Below are positions 20,691 through 32,865 of a stretch of 64,000 nt of DNA, piece after piece. Origin of the DNA: Ilex aquifolium (taxonomy: Eukaryota; Streptophyta; Magnoliopsida; Aquifoliales; Aquifoliaceae); the NCBI GenBank assembly GCA_951799425.1, contig OX637410.1, positions 1,674,001-1,738,000 on the forward strand. Direction: 5' to 3'. The notes under the pieces were generated by a model, which had not been told where the DNA came from, did not search any database, and was given only the letters and a program-made list of their open reading frames with translations. The number at the start of each line of letters is the position of its first letter. Position 1 is the stretch's first letter. Position numbers and translations under genes: made by a program.

Positions 20691-21615
20691 ACTTCCTCAT
20701 CTGATCAAACCGATCATTCATAGAGGAATTGAAAACAAAAGTAATTAAAGAAAACATGATTGTAATTGAAAGCAGAGAAAACTTGAATTTAAATTGTGAG
20801 TAAGAGTAAAAACCTTGAATTCAATTGCAAGAATGTAAATCGTTCACAAGACAAGAATTGAAAGTAAGTGCGTAGCAAAAATTAAAGAACTTGTAATAGA
20901 ACAAAGCTTTTAATTGTACACATTGGAGAAACACTCTTGAAAGAAGAAAAACTAATTCTAAACCTAGGAGAGAAAAATGGTTAATTGGTGAATTCAATGA
21001 TGAAAGAAAATCGATCCCCCACTCTTGGCAAGACTTGGGTATTTATAGGAGGGCATCCTGCTGAAAATCCTCTCTTTTATCCACCAATCATGACCTTTAA
21101 AATAACCTAACAAATTTACTTTTCTTAGGAGTCTTCGTAGCAAACTTACAATAACCTACCAGTAGGAAGCACAAAACGACCTACCGATACACATACTCAC
21201 TGTTTTGTAGGAACTGGTAGCTCTTCTCTTATACTAGTAGAACACCATTATGTTTCCAACCTACCGGTAGGAAAGTATCAACTTATCAGTTGAACATGTC
21301 TCTATTTTAATTCTACTAGTAGGAGTGACTGCAACTGGTAGAATCAATTTATGCCCCTAGTTGAACCGGCAGAACAAGCCTTTTCTCAATTATGCTTGTA
21401 ATGCTATTGTCTTGACTCTTGGATCTTCTAGCTCATCCTCCAATTCCTCCATAGCATTGAAATTTCTGTAAAGCATTGTTCTTACAATAGTTTTCCTGCA
21501 AACATACACATTCTCTATGAAATACAAAACTAAACTAAAATAAAGAAATTAAGTAACTAGCATAGCTAAGATAAATGATATGAGACCTATAATATGCAAT
21601 ATTACACTCTCATCA
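20691..21615 (-). repeat. Element G, partial 3' LTR (type II)
   Basis: Minus strand starts TGATGAGAGTGTAATATTGC at 21615, next to a polypurine tract, and stops where the A2 LTR begins at 20690. It is an LTR fragment interrupted by the A2 insertion; the rest lies outside the window. TATAAATA on the minus strand at 21040-21047. It has ACCGGT-related palindromes at 21155-21375 (CTACCGGTAG and variants CTACCAGTAG, CTACTAGTAG). Confidence 0.85.
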
Positions 21616-22063
21616 CACCCCTTAACTTAGGTTTTGCTAGTCCCTTAGCAAACTAAAGAGAAACAAATAAGAAAAATCTTAATATTACACTAGAAATTCC
21701 AAGCATAATCCACAACATAAAAAATACCATAAATTAAAGTGCATATGCTTTAAAGAAATTAAGGCACCTAAGGGTTCTTCTACTAGGCTATTAATACCCA
21801 AAAAAACATCCGAACATACTTCTAAAACCTATACACTAACTAGAAAACAAAAATAAAAAGGAAATAAGAAAAATATTAGGAAAATAGTCCACAAGTCAGT
21901 CCGAAGCATCCTCCTCCTCATCACCACTCTTATAATCATCATCTTCCTTTTCTGAGGTGTCCTCCTCATCACTACTCTCCATAGACACACTGATAGGTGT
22001 AGCAGCGATAGGAACAAACCCTGATCCAGAAATAGGAGTAGGAGTAAAAGCAGAAGCATATAT
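21616..22063 (-). pseudogene. Element G polypurine tract and 3' internal end with acidic ORF tail
   Basis: Minus strand ACCTAAGTTAAGGGGTG (21616-21632) precedes the LTR. Farther in, one frame ends in an acidic tail (MESSDEEDTSEKEDDDYKSG, then DEEEDASD, then TGA near 21895). A similar Asp/Glu-rich stretch is at 49930-50040 in D. I infer that this is the C-terminus of a transposon-protein ORF like ORF3. The rest of G is replaced at 22064 by chromovirus E, and I found no continuation. Confidence 0.6.
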
Positions 22064-24153
22064 TGTAGAGATCTGAAAAGTGAGGATAAATTTGTCAGTT
22101 TTGCCGGTAGGGCACTATTCATGCATCATTTGTCGGTAGAGCACTACATATGCATCATTTAAGAATAAATCATGTTTACAAGCATAATTTGAGTATGTCA
22201 TAGAAGAGAAACATGCTTAGAATATTAAAATACAGCTACTGTACGAATTTGAGCCTAAACGGAAATAGTTCTCAAAATTGGACAAAAAAGGTATCCCGGG
22301 TGGCCTAGGTGGGACCCACCAAACCCGGCCACTAGTGAAAATATATTTTTTCGAAAATTTTCATTTAAAATAATTTTAAGAACTTTGGTTAAAATAGAAT
22401 GTCGAATTGAGGCGTTTCAGGACGGGTTGTAGTGTAACGGGGTCCCGGATTCATCAAGAGCAAAAAGTTCATTTTACACCTTTGTCCTCCACTATAAATA
22501 CAACCCTTTAGTGTAAAAATATCAGTGTTTTTGGTCTGGGAGGGAGCAGTACACGTTCAAGGAGGAAGAATAAAGAAAAACCCTAGGTTCTTCAAGTTTC
22601 AAGCCACCAAAACTCAATCTTAGGTCAAGATTCTTGCAAGACTTCCTTCTAAGAAGTTGTTCCTCTCAACAAGAGCTAGATTCTCACCGATCGGTTCGGC
22701 TATAAAGCGAACACAACTCTCTTGGTTTGAGAAAAACCATTCTAGGTATGATGTTTTACTAAGTTGGGAATAGATTTAAGTTGTCTTGCATTTACATGTG
22801 TAGATTGAATGATTTAGGTGTTTACTTGATGTTAGAAAATCATTTAGTTGGTAGTTGCTTTGAAAACTTAGAGTTAATGGCTTAAGTACTTTTGTGTTCT
22901 TTGAATTTCTTGACAATTTGTTGCTATGATTAAGGTGTATATTGCTTATGTGTTGAATTATCATATTCTACCTTATGTTTATATAGAAAAACTCTTGTGG
23001 TTTGAGAGTTATGATTTATTCCATGAATTGGTAATTTGTGTATTTGTATTTCTTTGAGAAATTGTGAAAGTAATGAACATGAAATATGATCACATGTTTA
23101 ATTCATTGAATTGTGCCTCACATTCATGTAGATAAAGTGTTATGAATTTAAAGTTATGCTTTACTTTATAAATGGGGCATATTTTAAGTTATACGCCAAG
23201 TGTTCGATGAAATGTTTCATAGAATTCACATTGAGAAAAATCATGGCATCTTGGCATACATGAATCCTTGGAACATAGTGTGGGTTGAGCACTTGGTGCT
23301 ATGCATTATGAGGGTGTAGATCCTGTGGTGAAAAACCCAAAATCTGGCCAATGACAGTACTCGCGGGCTGACGGGGGCGGATCGTGAAGCGAGACATGGG
23401 TGGCATAGAGTTACATGAGTGTGTCATGCATATTGACATTGCATAGCATTGAGGGATTGCGGGGTTGTAGCTTTTAAAACGTACACTTGCACATGTCACG
23501 CCTTAAATTTGTTCCTAGCATTAGTATTTTGTCATACCAGCAGTTGAGCTGACCCATTCGTGGGATATCATATTACAGATGAGGCTCCCGGTACTTGAGA
23601 CTTGAGGAAGTCTTGAAGAAAGGAGAGAAAAAAGGGCTTGAATGGATATTTGGCCCTTGGGGCATATTTTGTATGTATGGGCATAAGCCGACCATTTTAA
23701 AGTGTAAGGGTGTAAAACCAATTGATATGTAGGATATCTTTATTTAATGAGTATCATATGTGTATATTGAAAATAAAGGATGTATGTTTAATTTACATGG
23801 GTTGTGACCACCAAGTGAGGGTGGGTTGTGATATGTTTATGCATATGAAAATTGTGAATATTAGGTGGGAAAAAGGCTTGGAAAACAAAGGAGGTTATGT
23901 CGAAATTTTATGAAAAATTAAAAGACTTGTTAAGTGTGTAAAACACCTTTTAAATAGGTAGGAATGATGTCAAAATGGGGGTTTTAGAAACTTTGAAGAA
24001 ATAGGCTAAAAATAGAAGAAAAGTGGTTTGAAAAACTTTGGGAAAACGTGGGAAATGAATGAGAAATCAATTTATCCAACCTAATGACCTTTCATTTACT
24101 TTCTCCTTCCTTTTCACTCACTCACCGGGTTTGTGGAAATTCGGGGCGTGACA
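22064..24153 (+). repeat. Chromovirus E 5' LTR
   Basis: 2090 bp, TGTAGAGATCTG... to ...GGGGCGTGACA, repeated in truncated form from 29276. TATA box at 22493-22500. It carries CCGGTAGG-type half palindromes near the start (GCCGGTAGGGCAC, TCGGTAGAGCAC). The bases before it (TATAT) cannot be checked as a target duplication because the other LTR is cut. Confidence 0.92.
22493..22500 (+). promoter_or_regulatory. Chromovirus LTR TATA box
   Basis: TATAAATA, followed about 55-100 bases later by a plausible leader and the CCCTAG-rich start of the transcribed part of the LTR. Confidence 0.65.
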
Positions 24154-24156
24154 ACT

Positions 24157-24168
24157 TGGTATCAGAGC
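24157..24168 (+). other. Chromovirus primer-binding site (initiator tRNA-Met)
   Basis: TGGTATCAGAGC, complementary to the 3' end of initiator tRNA-Met, 3 bases after the LTR end. This is the usual primer of plant chromoviruses. Confidence 0.92.
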
Positions 24169-24414
24169 ATAGGTTCAAATACCTAGGGACTGCGGGGTGT
24201 TTTTGAACACGATAGGGCTGTTACACATGGTTTTAAATTTTGGTGAGCATTATGTTAAGTGTAAGAACTTGTTTGGTGTATGTTAAGACATGTTGTAGTT
24301 ATTGCTTGTCAAGTGTGAGTTGTTGACATGTACGTGCTTCTTGTTCTTTTAAATGCATATGTCTAATGTGAAAAGAGGTATTGATTTTTAAATACCTACT
24401 GGACTTGTAGACAC

Positions 24415-25611
24415 ATGCCACCAAAGAGGACTCCTGCTAGACCTGTAGTACCTAGGCGCGGTAGGCCTAGAGCGACAGCACCACCGCGGCGTGGTAGGCC
24501 CCGAGCTACTGCTCCTGCTCATAGCATAGCTGAGGAGATCGTTACTCCTACTCCTGCACCTGCCCCAGCAGAGGAGGTGGAGCAGACCATTGGCGCTAGA
24601 GATATGGCGGCCATTTTGCAGGAGTGTTTTCGAGCCATGCAGGAGACCAGGACTGCAGGTGGCGAGACCAGGGATACCTACGTGATGAAGGTATTCCAGA
24701 GGATGAGACCTCCTACATTTGCTGGACAGCCCGACCCTCTAGTAGTCGAGGAGTGGTTAGAGCATATCACCAGGATCCTGGACTCACAGGGGATCATAGA
24801 GCCCCATTTGAGGATCAGGTGTGCCTTATTTCAGTTTACCGAGTTGGCTAGTCAGTGGTGGAGAATAGCTACTCACTGGATAGACAGTTCCGGGGAGGGA
24901 TGGGATGCATTTGTGGCCATGTTCAATGACCACTATTTTCCTGAGACTGCACGGATTGGGTACATGGATGAGTTCATGGCTCTTCTACAACGGGACATGA
25001 CGGTGACTCAGTATGAGTCTCGATTTACTGCATTGGGGAGATTTTCCCCACATGTTATTCGGGAGGAACGACTGAGGGTCCTTTACTTTGTTAGGGGGTT
25101 GAAGACCTCCATCAGGGATAGACTGGCAGGCCACATTATGGAGACATACGATGAGGCAGTGATGAGGGCCACCAAGGTTGAGAGGGAGTTGGCCGACCTG
25201 AGAGGGATTAGAGAGTCCCGAACGTAGAGTGGGGCAGTTACAGCTCAGGCTTCTACATCTGTCCCAGTTTACACTGGTAGGGGACCGACGAAGAGGTACA
25301 GGACTAGTGCTTCTTTTGCACAGACATCGCAGCAACTTGCCCAATTTTTACCTCCTCGACCTTCTATGCCTATTTCTTTCCAGGGGGGAGTACCTCAGAG
25401 GCCCCTTACTTGTTATCAGTGTGGACAGCCTGGCCATAGAATGGCTGATTGCCCCCAGAGATATCCCAGCCAGGGGCGCGGAGCTGGATCGAGCCAGGGG
25501 TCATTTCCACCACTGGTACAGGGTCAGGGGTGGAGAGCTCCACAACTTTGCTACACTTGTCACCAGGCAGGCTATGTTAGGGCCAACTGTCCTCATGGGC
25601 AGACTTCATAG
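24415..25611 (+). pseudogene. Chromovirus E gag
   Basis: Starts MPPKRTPARPVVPRRGRPRA with a basic repeat of RRGRPRATAP. The gag core follows (FQRMRPPTFAGQPDPLVVEE, WWRIATHWIDS, FNDHYFPETARIGYMDEF, YFVRGLKTSIRDRLAG). A TAG at 25225-25227 interrupts the frame. In the same frame are two zinc knuckles, CYQCGQPGHRMADC and the degenerate CYTCHQAGYVRANC (His to Tyr), then another TAG at 25609-25611. Both stops are plausible CAG to TAG changes. The product would form the capsid and bind RNA. Confidence 0.9.
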
Positions 25612-26431
25612 AGCTCGCAAAGGCCACATTACTATCAGCATACTCAGGTGCCTCTGCCACAGCCACAGTTAGGCCATAGACCTCCGGCACCATATTTTCA
25701 GTCTGCACCCTTCGCACAGAGTGTTGGAGCTCTTGGACAGAGGGGAGGAGGTCAGCAGGGACAGAGAGGGGGAGGTAGGCAGGGCCAGACTACCCAGGGT
25801 CGTGTTTATGCAGTGGCAACACCAGAGACATCTACTTCTAGACCGTCAGTGGTTCGAGGTACATTCCTTGTGTTTAGTTCATGGGCTAGCGTACTGATAG
25901 ACTCGGGTGCATCTCATTCATTCATATCTACCATGCTTGCCATGACATTGGGACTGGATATAGATCGGTTAGATCCACCATTGCATGTTGACACCCCAGT
26001 TGGGGGTAGTGTGATATTGACGAGGATCTGTAGAGATTGCTCGATAGAGATAGCCGATTGCATCCTTTATTTTTGATTTCATTCTGCTTGACATGTCTGG
26101 TTTTGATATTATTTTGGGGATGGATTGATTGTTTACTTTTCGGGCGAGTATAGATTGCTACAGGGGGAGAGTGACAGTGTGTACTCCTGAGGGAGATAGC
26201 TTTTATTTCACGGGAGATCGTGGGGATTTCTTAGTTCCACCCTTGTATAACTCGAGGAGTTAGGGAGGTCATAGTTACATGTTGGCTAGTTTGGTAGCAG
26301 ATAGGAGTGAGACTATAGAGAGTGTGTTACCACCCGTTGTGGATGAGTTTCCAGATGTCTTCCCGGATGACTTGACTAGTCTACCGCCGAGATGAGAGAT
26401 AGAGTTCACGATAGAGCTTATCCCAGGCACT
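25612..26431 (+). pseudogene. Chromovirus E protease region
   Basis: Continues the gag frame with PQPQLGHRPPAPYF-type linker and a Gly/Gln-rich stretch. The aspartic protease active site is VLIDSGASHSFIS near 25892-25930. The frame shifts by one near 26074, after CILYF, and resumes with a segment encoding IILGMD (a retropepsin motif). Further stops lie before 26431, so it is not translatable as it stands. Confidence 0.82.
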
Positions 26432-27841
26432 ATGCCTATTTCCATTCCACCTTACCGTATGGCTCCAGCTGAGTTGAGAGAGCTGAAGCAGCAGTTGACT
26501 GATTTGCTGGGTAAGGGTTTTATTCGTCCTAGTACTTCTCTGTGGGGTGCTTCGGCACTATTTGCGAAGAAGAAGGATGAAACATTGCGTTTGTGTGTGG
26601 ACTATAGGAGGCTGAACCGAGTCACTATCAAGAACAAGTACCCGTTGCCGAGAATAGATGACTTGTTTGATCAGCTTAGGGGTTCGAAGTATTTCTCGAA
26701 GATTGATCTTAGATCGGGGTATCATCAGTTAAGAGTACGGGCGGAGGATGTGGCGAAGACAGCTTTTCGCACTCGTTATGGCCATTATGAATTCGTGGTT
26801 ATGCCATTCGGTGTGACGAATGCCCCGGCGGCATTCATGGACTTGATGCATCGCATTTTTAGTCCTTATTTAGATCAGTTTGTTGTGGTGTTTGTTGATG
26901 ATATTTTGATTTATTCACCTTCTGAGGATGAGCATGCCTTTCACCTACGGACTGTGTTACAAATTTTGAGGGAACACTGTTTATTTGCTAAGCTCTCGAA
27001 GTGTGAGTTTTGGCTTCAGGAGGTGCATTTTCTAGGCCATGTTGTGTCAGGTAGTGGAGTATCTGTGGATCCTTCTAAGATTGACGCTGTTATGAGTTGG
27101 GAGAGGCCGAAGAGTGTATTTGAGATTCGGAGTTTCTTGGGATTGACAGGGTACTACCGTCGGTTTGTAGAGGGCTTTTCTCGTCTTGCCGCGCCGATGA
27201 CTCGTCTGACGCGCAAGGGCATTAGATTTGAGTGGACAGATGACTGTGAGCATTCATTTCAGGAGCTGAAGAAGAGGCTGACTTCAGCACCTGTCCTGAT
27301 TATACCTAAGGGAGGTATTGGCTATTCCGTTTATTGTGATGCTTCATGAGAGGGGTTAGGTTGTGTGTTGATGCAGGAGGGTAGAGTGGTAGCCTATGGT
27401 TCTCGTCAGTTGAAGAATCATGAGCAGAACTACCCCACACATGATTTGGAGTTAGCTGCCGTCATTTTTGCACTTAAGAGTTGGCGAAACTATTTATATG
27501 GGGAGAGGTTCGAGGTGTTCTTAGATCACAAGAGCCTCAGATACATCTTCACGCAGAAGGACTTGAACCTTCGGCAGAGGAGATGGATGGAGTATATGGA
27601 GGACTATGACTTTGACCTTCAGTACCATCCTGGGAAGGCCAATGTCGTAGCAGATGCACTTAGTAGGAGACCTAGGAGCACTGTAGCTAGCATTGCTATT
27701 AGGGAGTGGGAGATGATGGAAGACATCGGTGAGTTTGACTTAGACCTTGCAGAGTCTGAGGGACATGCCACACTATTCAGTGTTTGTGCCCAGCCTACAC
27801 TGTTGAACAGGGTTATTGAGGCACAGTTACAAGACACATAA
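26432..27841 (+). pseudogene. Chromovirus E reverse transcriptase and RNase H
   Basis: RT frame 26432-27349 with [45 protein letters not shown] and FVDDILIYS (near 26891). It ends at a TGA (27347-27349) inside the RNase H start CDAS, probably an original CGA. The same frame resumes 27365-27841 with the rest of RNase H ([42 protein letters not shown]) and stops at TAA. All catalytic motifs are visible; only the stop breaks it. Confidence 0.92.
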
Positions 27842-29264
27842 GCAGGGCAGATTCGAGCACGAGTTGCAAGTGCCGAGGGCTTTGAGGGATGGAAAATTCA
27901 TTCTGACCTTAGCTTGAGATATATGGGTAGAGTCTTTGTTCCAGAGTCTCTTAGGGCTGATGTCCTTAGAGATTTCCATCATTCACGCCTAGCAGTACAC
28001 CTAGGGGGCACTAAGATGTACCATGATTTACGCCGCCAGTATTGGTGGACGGGGATGAAGGGGGATGTGGTGCAGTTTGTATCGAGATGTCTCACGTGCC
28101 AGCAGGTTAAGGCTGAGCACCAGAGACCTGGGGGTTTGTTACAGCCATTGCCAGTGGCTGAGTGGAAGTGGGAATTTGTTACCATGGATTTTGTGATGGG
28201 TCTTCCGAAGTCACCTAGAGGTCACGATGCAGTTTGGGTTGTTGTTGAGAGGTTGACGAAGTCCGCACATTTCCTACCGATTAGAGCGACTGATTCAGTG
28301 GATGTTCTCAGTAGGTTGTATATCCGAGAGATAGTACGACTACATGGGATTCCTGTTTCCATTGTTTCAGATAGAGACCCACGTTTCACTGCACGGTTTT
28401 GGCAGAGTCTTCAGACAGCCTTGGGGACTCAGCTACTGTTTAGTACTGCTTTTCCACCCTCAGACTGACGGTCAGTCTAAGCGTACTATTCAGATACTTG
28501 AGGACATGCTGAGAGCATGTGTTATGGACTTCAGGGGTAGCTGGGAAGATCACCTTGCTTTAGTAGAGTTTGCCTACAACAACAGCTATCAGTCTAGTAT
28601 TGAGATGGAACCTTTTGAGGCGTTGTATGGTAGGCCGTGTCGTTCACCAGTATGTTGGACTGAGGTAGGGGATACAGCTGCTTTAGGGCCTGACATAGTC
28701 TATGAGACCACGAACAAAATACAAGTGATTAGACAACGTCTGTTGACGGCACAGAGCCGCCAGAAGAGTTATGCAGACAGGAGGCGACGACCTCTATCAT
28801 TTGATGTTGAGGGACATGTGTTCCTCAAGGTAGCCCCACGGCGGGGATTGAGGAGATTCGGGCGTAGCGGGAAATTGTCGCCGCGGTTTATAGGACCATT
28901 TGAGATCCTTGCGAAGGTTGGTGAGGTGGCTTATAAGCTAGCATTACCGCCACAACTATCAGGAGTTCATGATGTCTTCCATGTGTCTATGTTGAGGAAG
29001 TACGAGCCTGACCGGTCACATGTGTTAGATTGGGCAGATCTTCAAGTGGAGGGCGATGTTTCTTATGATGAGAGGCAAGTGGAGGTATTGGACTCGAGGG
29101 ACCAGGTTTTGCGGGGCAAGACCATCCCTTTGGTCAAGGTTCTTTGGAACCATCATGGGGTCGACGAGACTACTTGGGAGCGTGAGGCTGAAGTCCGCGC
29201 TAGGTACCCAGAGTTGTTTATTCACAGAGGTACATTTCTAAATTTCAGGATGAAATTTCTTTAA
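27842..29264 (+). pseudogene. Chromovirus E integrase with chromodomain
   Basis: HHCC zinc region ([18 protein letters not shown]...CLTCQQ). Catalytic core has [20 protein letters not shown] and the [11 protein letters not shown] region. The frame shifts by one base near 28455 and continues to 29264. [21 protein letters not shown] segment is followed by a C-terminal chromodomain ([20 protein letters not shown], then [19 protein letters not shown]). Chromodomains of this kind guide insertion toward modified chromatin. A stop at 27839-27841 separates it from RNase H. Confidence 0.9.
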
Positions 29265-29275
29265 GGGGGGAAGGA
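29263..29275 (+). other. Chromovirus E polypurine tract
   Basis: AAGGGGGGAAGGA directly before the 3' LTR start TGTAGAGATCTG at 29276; it overlaps the stop codon of the integrase frame. Confidence 0.9.
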
Positions 29276-29479
29276 TGTAGAGATCTGAAAAGTGAGGATA
29301 AATTTGTCAGTTTTGCCAGTAGGGCACTATTCATGCATCATTTGTCGGTAAGGCACTACATATGCATCATTTAAGCATAAGTCATGTTTACAAGCATAAT
29401 TTGAGTATGTCATAGAAGAGAAACATGCTTAGAATATTAAAATACAGCTACTGTACGAATTTGAGCCTAAACGGAAATA
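29276..29479 (+). repeat. Chromovirus E 3' LTR, truncated to 204 bp
   Basis: Nearly identical to the first 204 bp of the 5' LTR (22064-22267), then abruptly unrelated after ACGGAAATA. The missing 1.9 kb are not seen elsewhere in the window, so this is a deletion junction with element B. Confidence 0.9.
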
Positions 29480-29549
29480 ATTTTTCTTCCATTTTTCAAC
29501 TTTTAAGAAAGAAAAGAAAAAAAATGACTCAAAAAAATTATTGAAAATT

Positions 29550-29592
29550 GACTCACTATCTTGTTCTTTAACGTCTGCCAGTTACAAAGACG
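29550..29592 (-). promoter_or_regulatory. Conserved 43-bp box in B
   Basis: Two mismatches to the box at 10599-10641, although flanking sequence cannot be aligned by eye. Here ORF2, which would follow, has been deleted at the junction 70 bases away. Confidence 0.6.
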
Positions 29593-29650
29593 AACATAAT
29601 TTTTAAATCAAAATTACTATGCTAAAAAAAAAAAGTAAATTCATACCCAT

Positions 29651-29666
29651 ACCTCCCCAACTTAAA
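29651..29666 (-). other. Internal polypurine-tract-like motif of B
   Basis: Minus strand AATTTAAGTTGGGGAGGT, the counterpart of the internal tracts at 10769-10784 and 58134-58148, at the same place after integrase. Confidence 0.5.
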
Positions 29667-29837
29667 TTAAACTTTATCTGTAATGTAAAAACAGTAATAA
29701 ACAGCATTGATAATAAAAACCAGCAATTTGTTGTCTTTCAGCGATTAGGATATCTGGCTTTCACTCAGGAGTTTTAATCTGTCAAACAAATTACAAGTAA
29801 TTAGTTATATTACTTATAATCATTTAACACACATAGA

Positions 29838-30861
29838 CTGGATCAAAAAGTTGCACAGAAGTTACATTTTGAGTAAATCCATTATAATAGGGTTTAAGCC
29901 TTTGCCCGTTTACTTTGAAGATATTCCCAGTTAATGGATTTGCAATTTCAATTGTCCCATAGTTAAAAACTTGTTTGACTATATACAGTCATGTCCATCT
30001 AGATCTTAATTTTTCATGGAATAAACAAAATTTTGCATTACACAACAGAACTTTTTGAGATGGTTCAAAAGATTTTCTCATGATATTTTTATCATGAAAA
30101 ATTTTTGTTCTTGATTTAGCAATCTTTGCATTTTCATAAGCTTCGTTTCTTAACTCCTCTAATTCATTAATTTGCGGTTTACGTGATATTCCAGCTTTAT
30201 CTATATCAAGATTCATCATTTTTATTGCCCAATATGCTTTATGTTCTAATTCTACAGGCAAGTGACATGGTTTACCATATACTAACCGATAAGGAGACAT
30301 TCCTAGAATAGTGTTATATGCGGTACGGTAAGCCCAAAGCGCATCAGTTAATCTTAAAGACCAATCCTTACGATCTGGATTTACTGTTTTTTCTAAAATG
30401 TATTTTATCTCCCTATTAGCTAATTCAGCTTGTCCACTTGTCTGAGGATGATACGAAGTGGATATTTTATGAGAAATCAAATATTTTTTCATCAGGTTTT
30501 CAAAAAATTTATTACAAAAATGTAATCTACCATCACTGATGATTGTTCAAGGAATCCCAAATCTGGATAAAATATTTTCTTTTAAAAACTTGATCATCGT
30601 TCTGTGATCATTATTTCTACATGGAATTGCCTCTACCCATTTAGAAACATAGTCGACTGCAACCAAAATATACAGATATCCAAAGGATGGGGGAAATGGT
30701 CCCATAAAACCGATGTCCCAACAGTCAAAAATTTCAATAATTAAAATAGGGTTTAAAGGTATCATATTTCTTTTTGAAATATTCTTCATTCTTTGACATC
30801 TGTCACAATTTAAACAAAAGATATGAACATCTTTAAAAAGAGTTGGCCAATAAAATCCACA
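29838..30861 (-). pseudogene. B integrase (fragmented)
   Basis: Frames 30789-30547 ([37 protein letters not shown]) and 30492-29989 ([59 protein letters not shown]) match A2 integrase from the end of the zinc region through the catalytic core and C-terminal domain. The expected first catalytic motif GIDFMG reads IGFMG, so the first Asp is Gly. Stops near 30545 and 30862 and at 29989 break it. Confidence 0.87.
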
Positions 30862-32865
30862 CTACAAAATTTTAGCAGCGGTTTTCTTTGAAGCAAAATG
30901 ACATCCGCAAGCTTCAGAGTGACAAAACTGAATTACCTGATTGATTTCATGATTAGGTACATAACGTCTTATTATTTGGTCTTTACAGTATTTAAACACA
31001 TAAGAATCTTCCCAGAAAAAATTACGTACCTCACTTAGGAACTTATTTTTATCAGTCCAGGTATAATTAGAAGGAATAGTACCAGTAGCTAAATAATTAG
31101 CTATATCTGCATACCATGGTACTTCGGTTATTGCAAATAGTTGTTCATTTGGAAAGGTTTCTCTAATTGGAGTTGGTTCTTCATTTATATCGTAATTTAA
31201 TCTTGACAGGTGATCTGCTACCACATTTTCAACTCCTTTCTTATCTTTAATGATAAGATCAAATTCTTGAAGTAACAAAATCCAACGTAGGAGACGTGGC
31301 TTCGCATCTTTCTTAGTAAGTAAGTATTTTAAAGCTGCATGATCTGTAAATACAACAATTGACGATCCAACCAAATATGATCGAAATTTATCTAATGCAA
31401 ACACAACAGTAAGTAATTCTTTTTCTGTGGTTGAATAGTTCATTTGTGCATCATTTAGAGTTTTGATTGCACAGTAAATAACATATGGCTTTTTATCTTT
31501 TCTTTGACGTAATACAACTCCTACTGCATTATCACTTGCATCACATATTAATTCAAAAGGTAAGGACCAGTCAGGAGGTTGCATGATAGGTGCAGAAATA
31601 AGCATGTTTTTTTAATTTATCAAATACTAATTGACATGCATCATTCCATTCAAATATTATATCCTGACATAGAAGATTGCATATTGGTTTAGATATTGAA
31701 CTAAAGTTTTTAATGAATCTTCTATAAAAACCAGCGTGACCTAAAAAAGATCGAACATCTTTTACAGTTTTCGGTGAAGGAAGATTAGCTATCAAGTCAA
31801 TTTTGGATTTATCAACTTCAATTCCTTTTTCAGAAACTATGTGACCTAAAACAATACCTTGTGTAACCATGAAATGACATTTTCCCAATTTAAGACAAGG
31901 TTTGTTTCTTCACATCGAATAAGTACTTTTTCTAGATTTTTTAAACATAAGTGAAATGAATCACCATATACTGAAATGTCGTCCATAAAAACTTCTAGAT
32001 GTCGTTCTACCATATCACTGAATATACTTAACATACAACGCTGAAAAGTAGCTGGAGCATTACATAACCCAAAAGACATTCTTTTATAAGCAAAAGTTCC
32101 AAATGGACATGTAAATGTAGTTTTTTCTTGATCATCTATTGCAATTTCAATCTGATTATAACCAGAATATCCATCTAGAAAATAATAATATGCATGACCA
32201 GCTATTCTTTCAAGTACTTGATCTAGGAATGGTAATGGAAAGTGATCCTTTCTGGTGAGGGAATTTAATTTTCGATAGTCAATACATACACGCCAACCTG
32301 TGACTGTACGCATTGGGACTAATTCATTTTCTTGATTTTTTATTACAGTAACACCATATTTTTTTGGAACTACTTGTGTAGGACTGACCCATTTACTATC
32401 AGATATAGGATAAATAATATTAGCATCTAGTAGTTTAAGTACTTCAGCGCGAACTACTTCTTTTAAATATGGATTCAGTCTTCTTTGCATTTGACGAGAT
32501 GGTTTAACATCTTCTTCTAAATAGATACAATGAGTACATAGAAGTGGACTTATACCTTTTATATCTGCTATAGTCCATCCAATAACACTTTGATGATTTT
32601 TCAAGACTTTCGTCAGTTCTTTTTCCTGAATTTCAAATAATTTTGATGATATTATTACTGGATAGATTTTATTTTGTCCTAGAAAGACATATTTTAAATT
32701 GGTTGGTAGAGGTTTTAATTCTGGCTTAAAAACTTTGACATTAGATTCCACAATTGTTGGGGACAATTCTTCACATTTTATATCTTTTGCAGATGTAATT
32801 TCAGATTCAGTATCAGGTATTGATTCCAATGCAAATAAATTTTTTTTCCAGAAAATTCTTTTCAA
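30862..32865 (-). pseudogene. B reverse transcriptase and RNase H (three frames)
   Basis: RT frame 32865-31846 ([45 protein letters not shown]), a shift near 31880 into 31888-31571 ([29 protein letters not shown]), and a shift near 31605 into 31605-30862. The last has RNase H with [28 protein letters not shown] and VVADHLSRL, and ends in the integrase zinc region ([10 protein letters not shown]). The shifts fall in short homopolymers (for example TTTTTT near 31607). Confidence 0.9.

Larger units (their letters stand above)
22064..29479 (+). mobile_element. Tekay/Del-type chromovirus E (3' LTR truncated)
   Basis: Plus-strand Ty3/gypsy element: 2.1-kb LTR, initiator-Met primer site, gag with zinc knuckles, protease, RT, RNase H, integrase with C-terminal chromodomain, polypurine tract, and the first 204 bp of the 3' LTR. 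G+C content and codon use are visibly different from the Athila-like elements around it. It is inactive because of stops and frameshifts in gag, protease, RNase H and integrase. Clade assignment is from motif resemblance. Confidence 0.92.
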
